Positions 25,790 to 37,475 of a DNA stretch of 64,000 bases are shown one piece after another. The stretch spans positions 24,604,501 through 24,668,500 of the forward strand of contig NC_088787.1 in NCBI RefSeq assembly GCF_949628265.1, given 5' to 3'. The notes below the pieces were generated by a model. That model had not been told where the DNA came from, did not search any database, and was given only the letters and a program-made list of their open reading frames with translations. Made by a program: the position numbers and the translations under genes. Within the stretch, counting starts at the first letter, position 1. The number at the start of each line of letters is the position of its first letter. Source of the stretch: Cloeon dipterum (Eukaryota > Arthropoda > Insecta > Ephemeroptera > Baetidae).

Positions 25790-26329
25790 ATGAATTCCAT
25801 TCCCTTCCATCGTGAACTATTTTTCTTGAAAAAGTTTTTAACTTGCGGAGAACAGAGCGCAGTCACAATAGCGCCGAGTCCAAACACCCTCGACAATTTG
25901 GCTCGTGTGAGAGGAAATATGGAAGTGGCAACGAGCATGATGGAAAGGTACCTGAGTGACCAAAGGTACTTAGCAATGAAAGGAAATGAGGAAAAGGCCA
26001 GAATAGAGGAAGAAAACTTAAAGAAAGCATTGGAAAAAAGTATGATTTTTTATCTTAAAAAGGCGGGTATTTGGGAAATTAGCATGATTCGAGATAAAAT
26101 TAACCGTCGTGTCAAATTAATTTATTTTTTATTTGTAGAGATCCCGGAAATAGATTGGGAGAAATCTGCCGCATCCAATGGGAAATCTTTAAAAAGAAAA
26201 CGACAAGACAAAGGTAAGAAGAAATGGCAGTCTGGCAGCAAACGGAGCGAATGCCACTCAGATAATTCTGAAAAAGAGAAGAAAATTGATAGCAATCTCA
26301 AAAAAGACATAAAACGGCTTCAGACTTGA
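25790..26329 (+). CDS. Small charged coiled-coil protein, function unknown
   Basis: The frame reads MNSIPFHRELFFLKKFLTCG, then ARVRGNMEVATSMMERYLSD and a Lys/Glu-rich helix (EEKARIEEENLKKALEK), and ends in a very basic tail (KRKRQDKGKKKW ... KKDIKRLQT). The segment 26040-26138 has a GT start and a TTTGTAG end and is probably an intron; it is 99 bases long without a stop, so both spliced and unspliced forms stay in frame. An upstream exon is possible at about 25600-25690, where another frame reads FVCEVDDYSHIVFHFPDHPD. AATAAA occurs near 26549. The basic tail suggests a nuclear protein. I do not recognise it. Confidence 0.5.
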   Translation: MNSIPFHRELFFLKKFLTCGEQSAVTIAPSPNTLDNLARVRGNMEVATSMMERYLSDQRYLAMKGNEEKARIEEENLKKALEKSMIFYLKKAGIWEISMIRDKINRRVKLIYFLFVEIPEIDWEKSAASNGKSLKRKRQDKGKKKWQSGSKRSECHSDNSEKEKKIDSNLKKDIKRLQT

Positions 26330-27383
26330 TCGCACGACAAAATTCTCATCTCCCCAGTACAAGTTTTGTACTTTCGAAAGGAAAATTTCATGTCAAATTT
26401 TAGTTGTAGACGATTCAATAACAATAGCAACATTTTAGAATTATAAGATCCATCTAAATTTAGGGAATGTATATAGGACCTCTGTAAGAGTGGAGTAAAA
26501 ATCGACTTCATATACAACACGTCACCCTTTTTGGGTTGCCATGCATGAAATTAAATAAAAGTCACTTTCCACCAACTTAATGCGTTTTATTTACCAACAC
26601 ATATGCACAATTTAATAATTATGATTTTTTTAAGCATGCTAAAATAGCATTTATTTCAAGTTGATCCAATTTTAATTATATATTCAGTATACATTTTACT
26701 GTCATGCGGAATAGAGGAATAGAAGGAAAAGAGAATTGTTCGAAGGACGCCCCTATTAAATGAATTTGTGAAATTGTTGCGTTTAAAGGCTTTAATTCCT
26801 CCAGCACGTTTTTCAAGCACATAGATCTGATGATATATGATTTTTCGCTAGCATCCAATGCTTACGTCATTTCAATATATCTCCTTATTGAGAGAGTAAA
26901 TTTGGCCTTAATTAATTTGGTTCTTACCTGGCAGTAAGTACACTATTTTTATAAAAAGCTTGTTTACATTTATTTCTTACAACCAATTACCACGTAACTA
27001 ATTATAGTTTCATAAAACTTTTAAAAATTAGAACAAAATTTCATTGCGAGGGACACTACTTATTAAGTTTGTGTAACCTATTTGCGGAACGCCTGTAGAA
27101 AAATTATTGTTGCATTATTTACAGAGAAAAAAAAATAATTTTTTGTGATGGTGACGATTTGAGGTGTTGCGGGAAAAACCAACATAAATAAGCTGGATAG
27201 TTACGGTCCAAGCACTCCAAGCCCCGTGAATTGATAATCAGTGTGGAAGTATCATAGACTTTGCAGGTCTATTGGTGGAGACAATAAAATATTAATCATA
27301 AAAAAATGTTCACATTATTTATTCAATATTTTCCTCAATTTACCAACAATATTTATTTTAAAGGTTTCCATTCAAAATTACCG
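26330..27383. other. Intergenic stretch between convergent genes
   Basis: Holds the 3' untranslated end and polyadenylation signal (about 26549) of the plus-strand coiled-coil gene and, near 27318, a TTTATT that serves as AATAAA for the minus-strand protease homologue. I see no other coding signal. Confidence 0.4.
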
Positions 27384-30300
27384 TCAGCGAAAGGAAATGT
27401 CAGGAGTGTTTTCCACGATCCAGTCAACATAAGCACCGACGTCAACAAACAAATTATAGCTATTTGGGTTGCAAAAGATTTGCTCACTTCCTTCAATAAG
27501 AACCTTTTTTGACATTCCGAAACTGACGATTCCTCGAATAAACCATTGGCCGTTTCTCTCGACTGTCAAACTACCTCCGCTGTCTCCACTGCAAACGCTC
27601 GTTCCTTTAAAAGAAGTAAAAATATTTGATTGCCAAATTAACTGTCATAATTTTTGCCAACCATTCAAATATCCGGCGCAGAAATTATCTCCAGGTCTCA
27701 AATATTTCCCGAAAAATCTTCTATTTTGAAGATAGCATTCTTGATGAGATATGATCCTTAAGTTTGCCTCTTGCAAGACATCTGGAAGTGTGTAATTGTC
27801 CATAAGACCAAATCCTACAACCTAAATTGGACGGGTTAGTCTTTAAAGATGATGTTATTTCTTTTACTAACCACAGCCAATTTTCCCGTGACGTGGTCCA
27901 AATCAGAGTCTTCGTTCCACAAACAAATTGGTCGAACTTTTTCCGTCACATCAAATTCGTCATCAAAAATCAACAGACCGACGTCGTATTGAAATTGGTT
28001 GAATGTAAAATTTGGGTGTGTGATGACCCTGCTAGGCTAGGATTTTTAATTAATTTGTGTTAATTTGAATTATTGTAATTCCTTACAGTTTTTATTTGTA
28101 TGCCAGCAGTATTTTTTTGGATCCTATCATGTGAACCAATGGAAACTTCAAATGTGTCTGCAGAATTTCCAAAAATACACTTGGCAGCTGGAAAATAATT
28201 TGTTTTAATAAATTAGCTTGCACCGATCCTTCTATCGTCACCAGTCAAAACCACCTTTCTTGAAATGAGTGTACCGCCGCAAAAGCTATCCCTGATATTG
28301 ATCTTAATATTGGCGTGCCAAGGATGTTGGCCTATCTTGGCTTCATAACCTGAGAACACGTAATGAGTCGGGGCAGTTTCTTCCGTATCGTGGACAGTTG
28401 TTTCGCGTCTCCGTCTACCAAGTCCCAGCTTTTTTCCACAGTTTGGGAAACTCAGGTCTCCGTTGAACGCTATGTTTGAATCGTTTTTTCAAATTAAATT
28501 AATTTTCCTTTAAGGTTTGAAATAAACATTGTCAACGAACGCCCTGTTTGCATGGGTCCCTAATATACATGGACGTAATTTTCTGGAGGAGTTGCCCTAG
28601 TAATCCTACATCGCCCCCTAAAATATTGGGAAAATTTAAAAAATTGCCTATCTTAGAGAGGTTCAAAGTTTGCGAATTGATAAGAGATGATTTTTCATAG
28701 AAGTGTATGTTATTATGTTCAGATCGGGGAAAATACTAAATTGTAGTCAAAAGTGTTCTATGTTTGACGCTTAACAAAGTGTCCATGTGAAAAAAATCCC
28801 AAATTTAGAGCCCCTATAAAATAGGCAATTTTTGGGATTTTAGAATGCCACCTAGGACAACTAGGGCAGCACCTCCAACAAATTTCGATCAAATCTACGT
28901 ACCCATGCCTACACAAGGAGTTGAAAATGTTTATTTCAAACTCTCAGGTATAGAGGAAAAAATAAATAATCGAATATATAAATGTGTTTGTTCCTTTTGT
29001 GACGTCTAGAAATTAATAATAGCCTCACTCTCATTTTGCCTTGGTATTAATACTTTTAAGACTGTATTTTATTCTACAGTATGTACTTTATTCAGAAAAT
29101 CCAATTTTCCTCATTGAATTGATTTTGAAAATTAATCTCGGGATACAGAGGTATTGCACGTGCATGGCAAATGTAGGAATAACGCAGTTTTTGCGAGATT
29201 TAATAATTCAAAATTAGTTAAAGTAAAAACAAACAAATTTAACAAAAATATAAAAAAATCTGCATATTATTTTTAAACATAAATTATTGTATACCTCTCG
29301 TTAGTTTTTGGGATGGGGTCGGAGATAGAGCCGAGATTCCCTTGGCGTGCTGTTTGATCCATTCCGTGTGCGGCAGTACGTCATAGTACAAATTGAATTT
29401 TTTGTCATTGAATCCATCGGCCCGACTAAACAGGTCTTCATTGAAACCTCGCAAGAAGTATCGTCCATTGTGATAGTTTACCAAAATACTTCCTGTGACA
29501 CAATTTGCATACAGATGAGGGTTGTCTTTCTAAATTAGTTTAAACGAGTCCTGACCGTATTGTTTGAAGTGAAGCGATGAAGCACAAATGTACCAGCTTC
29601 TTGAAGGTAATTTCTTTCCTTCGTTATCTTCCGTCCTGGCACTGGCACTAAGGCATTGAGACATTGGCACGATGGTTCCTTAAATAAATTTTACATACCA
29701 AGTCATGAATAAATACTAAAAAAATACGAGTTAATTCATTTTTTAATTTTTCGAAATTTGCTATAGAAAAATTAAGGTTTTGAGACACCGGCCTTTTGCT
29801 TAAAATGGATTTCCCTAAAAACTTGAGTTTGTTTCGAAAAATAGCAGGCAACTTAAACTGTATGCTTACAGTAAAGTACTACTCACCAATAAATAACAAA
29901 TCAAATGTATTTATAGTATAGGCATATGTTCAAACGACTGATGAAATGATGACGAATTGAACACTGTCATCATACAGTGATGAGAACTGGATTTGAAAGT
30001 TATCCGGAGCATTAATAATGAATATTAAAAATTACTCACTAGGGGAGAGCGTATCCTGCCAGTAAATATGAGAGCAGTTGATTGAAGTGTTCTAAAGAAT
30101 CTGATTTTTAAAATGTGTTCTTTGGGTGTTGCATTTAAAGCCATACCTGTGATCTGTCCCACTCAAAATATGGTGAATCCTGTTGGCCTGTCAAGTCCAT
30201 TTCGCTGCCACGATTGAACAGGCAAATTGGGCGTACCAAAATTGGCATTTTCTCTGTTATATAGAGGTCGAAAATAGGATAGTTGCTCATTTGAATAATA

Positions 30301-30936
30301 TCGAGCAGCTGCGAAAAAACGATATTTTGGTTTTCAATTAATGAAAATGCAAATTTTTAAATATATAAGAATGTTTTTGCTAAAATTCTGAACATAACTT
30401 TATTAAATTTTAATTACTATTTTTTATCAATAAAGTTTTAAATAAGCTATTAAATTAACAATTTAACACGTTTGTAAATATTTACTTTGAGGTGCTTGCC
30501 GTTGCACTCAGTTGCATTATGATTGTTTGCACACTCGCCAACATAGATTTTCCCCTGATTTTTCGCAACGCCACTTGGTAAATATCTGCAGCCGTCTTTG
30601 AGACCAAAGGTTAGCGTTTCAATTCTTTATGCATATAGAAATATGTACCAGTCAGTATAGACCTGGAAGAGATGACTACTCCCAGGCAGCTGAAATTTCC
30701 GTAATCGACATATGCCATCCAGTTGTTTTGCTCGCAGCCGCTTTTGTCCCAAACGCCACAATTCTCGACACTCAGATTCTCGCCTTCGTCAAAATCTGCA
30801 CCAAACGGAAAAATTGCAAGCGATGATATTGGAATAATTATCGTTTCTTACACGGTGCTGCTAATTTAGAGTTGCAAATTGTAATGGTGAGTAATATAAA
30901 CAGCAAAAGGAGACAAGACTTCCTTTTCCGCATCAT
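27384..30936 (-). CDS. Secreted double-domain serine protease homologue with altered catalytic residues
   Basis: A signal peptide opens the protein (MMRKRKSCLLLLLFILLTIT, exon 30936-30852). Domain 1 (exons from 30795 to about 29290) has the fold landmarks WMAYVDYGNFSCLGVVISSR and VRPICLFNRGSEMD, but the 'AAHC' site reads LTDGCRYLPSG and the 'GDSGG' site reads NCVTGSILV, so the catalytic His and Ser are both absent. A linker with GKKLGLGRRRRE leads to domain 2 (about 28476-27384): HPWHANIKINIRDSFCGG, VVLTAAKC in place of AAHC, YDVGLLIF with the Asp, and TSVCSGDSGGSLTVE with the Ser. The His is therefore Lys (codon AAG at about 28182-28184), and the S1-pocket position six before Ser is Ser, not Asp. 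Splices are clean (ACT G|CT GCC AAG TGT). Such homologues in insects usually act as cofactors in immune or clotting cascades; that role is inferred. Length is roughly 620 residues. Confidence 0.85.
28542..28921. mobile_element. Fold-back MITE-like element in an intron
   Basis: The left arm (about 28549-28650: GCATGGGT ... TTCTGGAGGAGTTGCCCTAG ... AAAATTGCCTAT) is repeated as an inverted, diverged arm at about 28800-28910 (minus strand: GCATGGGTACGTAG ... TGTTGGAGGTGCTGCCCTAG ... AAAATTGCCTAT). The arms are over 100 bases each around a ~150-base centre. It lies in the intron between the two protease-like domains and has no coding capacity, as expected for a miniature inverted-repeat transposable element. 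Confidence 0.6.
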
Positions 30937-31942
30937 TTTCGTTCGAGCAAGAACCACCTCCGCTACTGTGATGCTCGGCTCTCTTCTTTTAAATGAGGAA
31001 ATTTGTTTATTTTTCGATTCAAAAGAGTACGTAGTGATCCGTCATTATCTCGTGCTATTTGACCTCCAAAAAATTAATCGAAAACATTATAATATTTTTT
31101 ATTCCTCGAAAACCTTTCTCTACTTTTAAAAACATTTGTACTAAAAATAGGCCTAAGTAATATTTTTTCCTGTTCAACCTATGCACCTGTTTAATTTTAT
31201 CAAAGAGCAATAATCATGATTTGACCGCGTCTTCATTCATTATTATGTGCGCGCGACTGCTAATTCAACGGGCTATCAACTCTCCCACTTTTTTGGAACG
31301 GGTCAAGTCAAGAGAAACTCCGCTTGGCAACAAAATTGCTGCTAAATAGAGCGCCAAAGCAGAGGAAAAATATGACACCGAATCTGAAGATATGATTAAT
31401 AGACGTGACTTATTATTGAAAGTTTTGTAAAAATCAGTTAAATTAAAATTTTTTGAGGTCCACTGGTTATCAGTGTATTATTCCAATTAATAAATTCAAA
31501 ATGAAACATACGGCAAATAAGCTAATCAGAGTGCGCAATTTAATTACACTATAAATAGGGTTTAGATATTTTTTAAGAAAAGACCTTTGTGTTTTACTGA
31601 TTCTGGAGAGCAAAAAATGCGAAATTATGATCATCTCTGAGAAAACCAATGCTGTATCTGCTGTCTTTATTTTTTGTATAAAAATATTCTTGTGAACTAT
31701 TAGAAAAGTGGAGGACTAAATTAAATTAAATTTAGCTAGCAATAATTTAGATCATTCTATGCTCATAATCATTTGAATTTATTTCTGATAAAAAATAATT
31801 ATTGATTGTTATTTTGAGATATTACATTTTGACCACTCCAAAGTAAATTTTCCCAGCGTTGGTTATGTAAAAATGAAAATTGAACATGAATATCAAACAA
31901 TTAATATAAAGTACTTTTATTTGAAGTAACACATTAACTTAA
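30937..31942. other. Intergenic stretch upstream of the protease homologue
   Basis: Includes the likely promoter of the protease homologue immediately above 30936 and, at 31916-31921, a TTTATT that reads as AATAAA for the cullin ending at 31943. No exon is supported in between. Confidence 0.4.
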
Positions 31943-34845
31943 TCAAGCAACGTATTGGTACACATTATTATTATCTGGCTTCCTCGACAGATACTCCCTC
32001 TCAATGAGATTTTCGATTTCTTTTTTAATCATTGACGCACTGGCAGAGAACCTTCCTTCCGTTTTTGAAATCACCTAGAAATTGAAAACATTAATTTTTT
32101 GAAAATAATGAGGAAAACATGACTAAATAGATATCTAGAATTATTTTTTACCTCAGCTATGAGGTCATTGTGGCACATTTCCTTCTGATTTTTCATGACG
32201 CGCATAGTCACAGTTTGAAGAAAACTTTTGCGATCGACTTCAACTGTCTTTATTATCTCGCTTTTCTCTTCAAGCGTCACGCGTTTGCTAGCGGCAGGAA
32301 TTGTTACTCTGGGTTTTTTGTTCTTGTACCCTGCATTGAATTTGAAAGTGCTAGCAGCACAAACCTCCTAAATAAATAACATTTTATTAAATCCTGAGTA
32401 ATTTACTATGATAATAGAAAAATATACCTTTGTGTCGCATTTGAGAAATTTGCTATCAACAAGAATGGCCATGTGTCTTGCTAGAGCGTTTTCGTCGGTG
32501 TTTAAAAATGTATTTACTTCGTTGAAACTTATTTGGTCTCTATCTTGGAAGAGCAGCAATATCGCCAGTAGAAATGTGTTCATGGTGACTATATACTTTT
32601 TCTCGCCAATATTGATCCATACCTCACCTGAATGAATAACATCCTTGTTATTTCGAGGAAAGCTTTTTTTAATAATCTAAACATACATCGACTAAAATGG
32701 TGCATCCAAGTCAGTTTGTGATCGTTATGTTTCCTCAAATAGAATTTTTCGAATAGGAGCATCACGTTTTCTATAACATTAGGAGGAGTGAATTTCAGGA
32801 CGTTCTTATAGCTCATCGGCCAAACCGCAGTCTAAAATACGCAAGAAAAAACATTTTTGTTTGACTTTCATTAATAAATTGAAAAAAATTACCGTTGATA
32901 CTTTGATCGTAAATTTAATACCAATAACGTTTGTCTGCGTGAATTCATTTGTGAGATCTGATGACAGTTTGTTGTCCGTCAGCATTGTTGTCAGTTTTTT
33001 TGCATACTCGAAACCACATTCTTGCTAAAATATTATTTCTTTTTAATTTCTCTGTTAACAAAAAAAATGTTTCAAATTTACCTGCAGTAATTTAACCATC
33101 TCTTCTTCAGGTTCAGTCGACTGAACCGAATTTTGGATCAGCCGACTAGACATCAGTTGCGCATAAAACTTTTCGAACACATCACTTTCGTAGATGTATG
33201 GGAAAACAGTCTTGAACGAGTAGCTCAATTCTTGATAAACTTTAATATTATCAGGCATGTCCTTTTCGCGCAGAATTGAATCGCAATATCTGGCCAGCTG
33301 GAAACCAAATCAAATCATTTAAACAAAATATTTTTGAAAATATTTATATTACCATTTCAGCAGGGGTTAGAGGAATATTCGCTTCTTTCATAGCATTTTT
33401 GCTCATTACACGAACAAATGCTTTATCGAGTACTGTTACAAACGAGTTATCGTCATCAAAAATCTCTCTGATCATGTTACGGTATTTTATATGGCATTCC
33501 AGCAGTTTATTTATGAATTTCATGTGAACCTGTTGAACGATCATTCGTCAAGTTAATTATTATTGGCTTTTTCTATAACTTACGTCTCGTCCTTTCAAAT
33601 TAGTGATGCTTGCAATCAAATTTTTTTTACTAGATTTTGGAAATTCGATTTTAATTCCTCAAGATCATAGTTGGGGATGTATTTTAAGAATTTGTACAGA
33701 GATGCCAATTCATTGTTCCGCTCCTCTGCAACTATTTGATCGCATTCACTCAAAACCCGGTCTTTTTTGTCAGTGAAAAAATGCTGGACAAAAGCACTCT
33801 TTACTTCCTCAACCAGCCTAGAGAAAATCAATATTAACCGTTCATTAATAAAAAATAACACCTCGTTCATTATTACCCTTCATTTTTTAGTATTCTTGAA
33901 GTCAAATCTATGTTTGCTTGAATCATCGCAAGTGCTTTTTCCACGTACTTGACAGCTCCGAGTTCTTCCACCTTAATTCCACTTGATTCTTTTCTGTAGC
34001 ATTCGCTCATGCCCTCCAAGAAAGGCATTTCAAAATTTTCTCTGTACGCCTGCTACACAAAGCATAATCTCAATTTTAGATAAACAGTCAGAAAATTTTT
34101 TTTAATTACATTCCCTCCTGATATTTGAAAAGCTTGTTCAAAGGAAGAGACAACTTCCCGCATGATTTCAATACTCATGTTGTCTATTTCATCTCTTTGA
34201 TTTGTGAGGATCTTGCTGATTAGCAGTCTCACAATGTCTGCTACCATCGGCTCAAGCAGTTCGGTCTGCCATGCTTTCAGCTCTGCAAAATACTCATCAA
34301 ATTTGTGCTCACAGATTTTTTTGGTTAAATTTTTCTTACCTAATTTTTGGAAGGGCTCTAGTGCAGTTTTGCCATTAACATCTAAATTGTCCATATATCT
34401 GGATGAAAAGTTAAAAAGAGCATTGAAATTACTTTTATTTTTGCCTATCGAAAGAGCACTCACACCAATAATGGTCTCATACCATTGCAATTCTCTCTGT
34501 ACTGGCACCAAAGAGTGCTGTAGGTACTTGACAACGTTTCTAAAGAAGTGCGACTCAGATGACCTTTTGAGAGTTGTTTGACGAACCTTTCCAAAGTCAC
34601 TAACACTTTTTTTCTCAAATAGTCTTCATCTTCTTGAACGGACAAATGGTAAACATTTCTGTTAATTTATTTATTTATTGTTAAATATTTAACAAAATGA
34701 GTAGATTAAATTAAAACACTCACTCAAATGCTTGCAACCAATTTGGTACCGACACGCTCTTTGAATTTAGAATGTTGTTAATTACAAGCTCCAGTTGACG
34801 CCACTTAGCATCTCTAACAGCCATTTCCAAGATTCCTGAACACAT
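31943..34845 (-). CDS. Divergent CUL1-like cullin (tandem copy 1)
   Basis: A complete cullin gene of a dozen or so exons. It starts MCSGILEMAVRDAKWRQLEL (ATG at 34845), continues SVSVPNWLQAF and NVYHLSVQEDEDYLRKK, matching the CUL1 N-terminal repeat, then ELKAWQTELLEPMVADIVRL and YRENFEMPFLEGMSECYRKE. The cullin homology domain follows (FINKLLECHIKYRNMI, DVFEKFYAQLMSSRLIQN, ECGFEYAKKLTTML, IVTMNTFLLAILLLFQDRDQ). The neddylation region is DRKSFLQTVTMRVMKNQKEM, keeping the lysine after 'RVM', and the end is NVYQYVA. Cullins join an adaptor (SKP1 for CUL1) to RBX1. Domain order and length are normal, but sequence is far from conserved CUL1 in the N-terminal adaptor-binding half, as expected for a lineage-specific duplicate. 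A head-to-tail paralogue follows at 37.5-40.4 kb. Confidence 0.92.
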
Positions 34846-37475
34846 TGTGCTCACGGTACTGGAACGAAAAACTAATAAATCGATGAATAAAAAGAAATTT
34901 TTTAAGCTTTGAATTTATTTTTGTAAGAGCATAAACATGGTTTTATAGGTCGCTTTAATTTAATTGTGCCCAGAAATTAGTGGATACACTGATTCTCAAC
35001 GTCCCTAAATAAAATGATTCTGTGGCGTGTAGAAATTTGTTTCGCAGGTTAAGCGTGTACTTCAAATTGCTGGATAAAATTCAACGCATAGCCTATATAG
35101 AGATATATATTCTTAGTTTTTATAATCCCCGACTTTTACCACCTGGAGTCTGAGAAGAAAGGTGCAATCATTTTTTTGTCAGTCCATCTCTGTCGAGAAT
35201 GACGACCCCCTGATAGCGAACAACTTCGTCCCCCGCAATAACATCGCGAACGAATGACATGGGCGCACGGGCCTCATTGTAGGAAGCCCAGTCAAGAAAA
35301 AGAGCAGCGCACGTGTTGCTGCCCCCGCACCGTCAGGCTGCCGAAAGCAATCCGAAATGGAATCGTCATTGACGTCATTGTAAATGCAAGAGTCAAATGT
35401 AGGCGCAAATCAGCCCGCATTGGACCCCAAATATCGCTCGGGTTCTCTCACATTGCAAAAATGTGCATGCAAAGTATGCGCTCAACAATGTAAGCCAATG
35501 TGGTTAATTTTGATGTTAGACATAATACATTTTCAATATATATAAAAATTCAAAAAATGCCTTATTTTTTCCTTAAAATTAGACGCACACATAAAAATAA
35601 GAATACTACATAATTATACATATACCTTTGAAAATCTTCTCGAGAGATGAGGAGCGTGAAACTGGCAAAGCCATTTAAAAATTCAACAGAGGTGTCTGAA
35701 CGCCTCTCTGATTGGAACCACTTTAAATGTTTCATACAGTCGAATAGGTTTTATACTACTATTTTGTGTTTGCGCTGGAGCTGGCACAAATATCAAATAT
35801 TGAATTGAAAATTCCGTGCATTCTCCTCGATGCGAACAAATATTAAATACTAAATAGAAAACGAGTGTTTGTTTTAAAACAATGTTTGTTTGAAAATAGT
35901 TACACAGTAATCAATATCATTTTCATTGAAACATTATTTCGCATAGATTACACACAAATTCGCGAATGGTTTTTGAGAAATGAGCTATTTTACCGCGAAC
36001 AGGACGAAATGTTTTTGACCTTAGTGGTCATATATTTGTATTAATTAATGATATGTATGTACCACAGCAAAACAAAAGTTAAGATTTGTAACCATAATGG
36101 GTTTTAAAACAATTGTCTCATCTATTCAACTTAACTATCAAACAATAGAACTTTCTTCAGCAAGAATAAAATTATTATTATTTTGTCAATTCAACCATTT
36201 ATTTTGCATTGCCCTAAAACCAAGATGTAATTTCATTGGGAAAATAGACCTACTTCATAATTATTGTGTATTTATGTGATATAAATCGGGCGTTGTAGAT
36301 GAAATTGTATATAGGAGTGCGCACATATTTATTTTCACAGTATTACACAATATCTATCCGCCATTGAAATTGAAAGTTCCCATTAATTATTAATAAATGC
36401 TTGAATCGATTTTTTCTTAACTTTGCTAGAGATAATGTTAATTGTTATTGAGAGAAACTGTGGTGATTCTCCACTACGTACAAGAAACTCCCGAACATTT
36501 CCCAAGTAAATTCCAGAATTTAACGTTCCAGAACATTCGTTTCCAATGTACTCTTTTCAAAATAACATATATCAATTGTTATATAGTTGAGAGACAAATC
36601 GCATTTCCAACTGGTTGATGTAGTATTGTACTAAAAATTATGACAATAAAAATACTCCCGATTTCGTACCAAGTAATTGTATGTATATTATACAGCAGTA
36701 GATGTGTGTGATTCAAATGGACTCCAAATTGTGACAGGATGTTCCAACACCGGATTTCAAGACTTCTTGTTGATTTTGTGAAAAGAAGAAAAGAAGCAGT
36801 CTAGGTATAATTTGTCGTGCTTCAATCACCCGACACCTAAAATACGCCTACAAAACTAAAGGCACTGCATCCCGCCACTGCATCAGTAAAATCTCCCTCT
36901 CAGTGCCACCAATCTCTTATTCTTAAAAAGAGTGCCTCGCAGGAGTGGAAGTCTACGGCCCGATGCATCTCAGGTTGCAGCAGCCGCCGGCCAACACCGA
37001 CCTCGGCGTCGTGAAAGTGTAGAAATATATGCCACCCGCACTGCAAAAGTGTGTTCGGCGGCACAGTTTCCCTCTCTATGACAGGCGAATCTGACAGTAC
37101 AAATTTTTGGTGATGTTCCTTAATCAATTAATCTGGCCTCACGGCTGCTATTTTAGCTTTTTTGCAAGCAATATGTCACTCTGACTGACATTTTTATACC
37201 TTTTGGCTGAAAGGCACAAAGTTGCTGTACTTTAATGTCCATTTTTTGTTTCAAAATATGACGGAAGATAATATTTGTGCTACATGATTTTCCCCAGCTT
37301 CATATTCTATAAAAACTTTTCAGCCTCATAGCTACTTGTTATCACAGGTTCTCACGGTTATAGCAGACGCGATTCAAGGAAACAAGCATTAAATGTTTGC
37401 GTCCCCAAACAGAACTAGATCGTTAAGGAGGATGAGTACAACAAACCCAAAAAAGATAGATAATTTAATTTTTAA
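34846..37475. other. Intergenic region between the tandem cullins
   Basis: Two GC-richer islands stand out in AT-rich DNA: 35160-35480, with a CRE-like palindrome TGACGTCA near 35372, and 36840-37130. Neither contains a frame with family resemblance or convincing splice signals. They may be promoters or remnants; I see no gene. Confidence 0.4.

Noticed and set aside
36840-37130. GC-richer block as a protein gene
   Set aside because: Frames on both strands lack recognisable motifs and splice partners.
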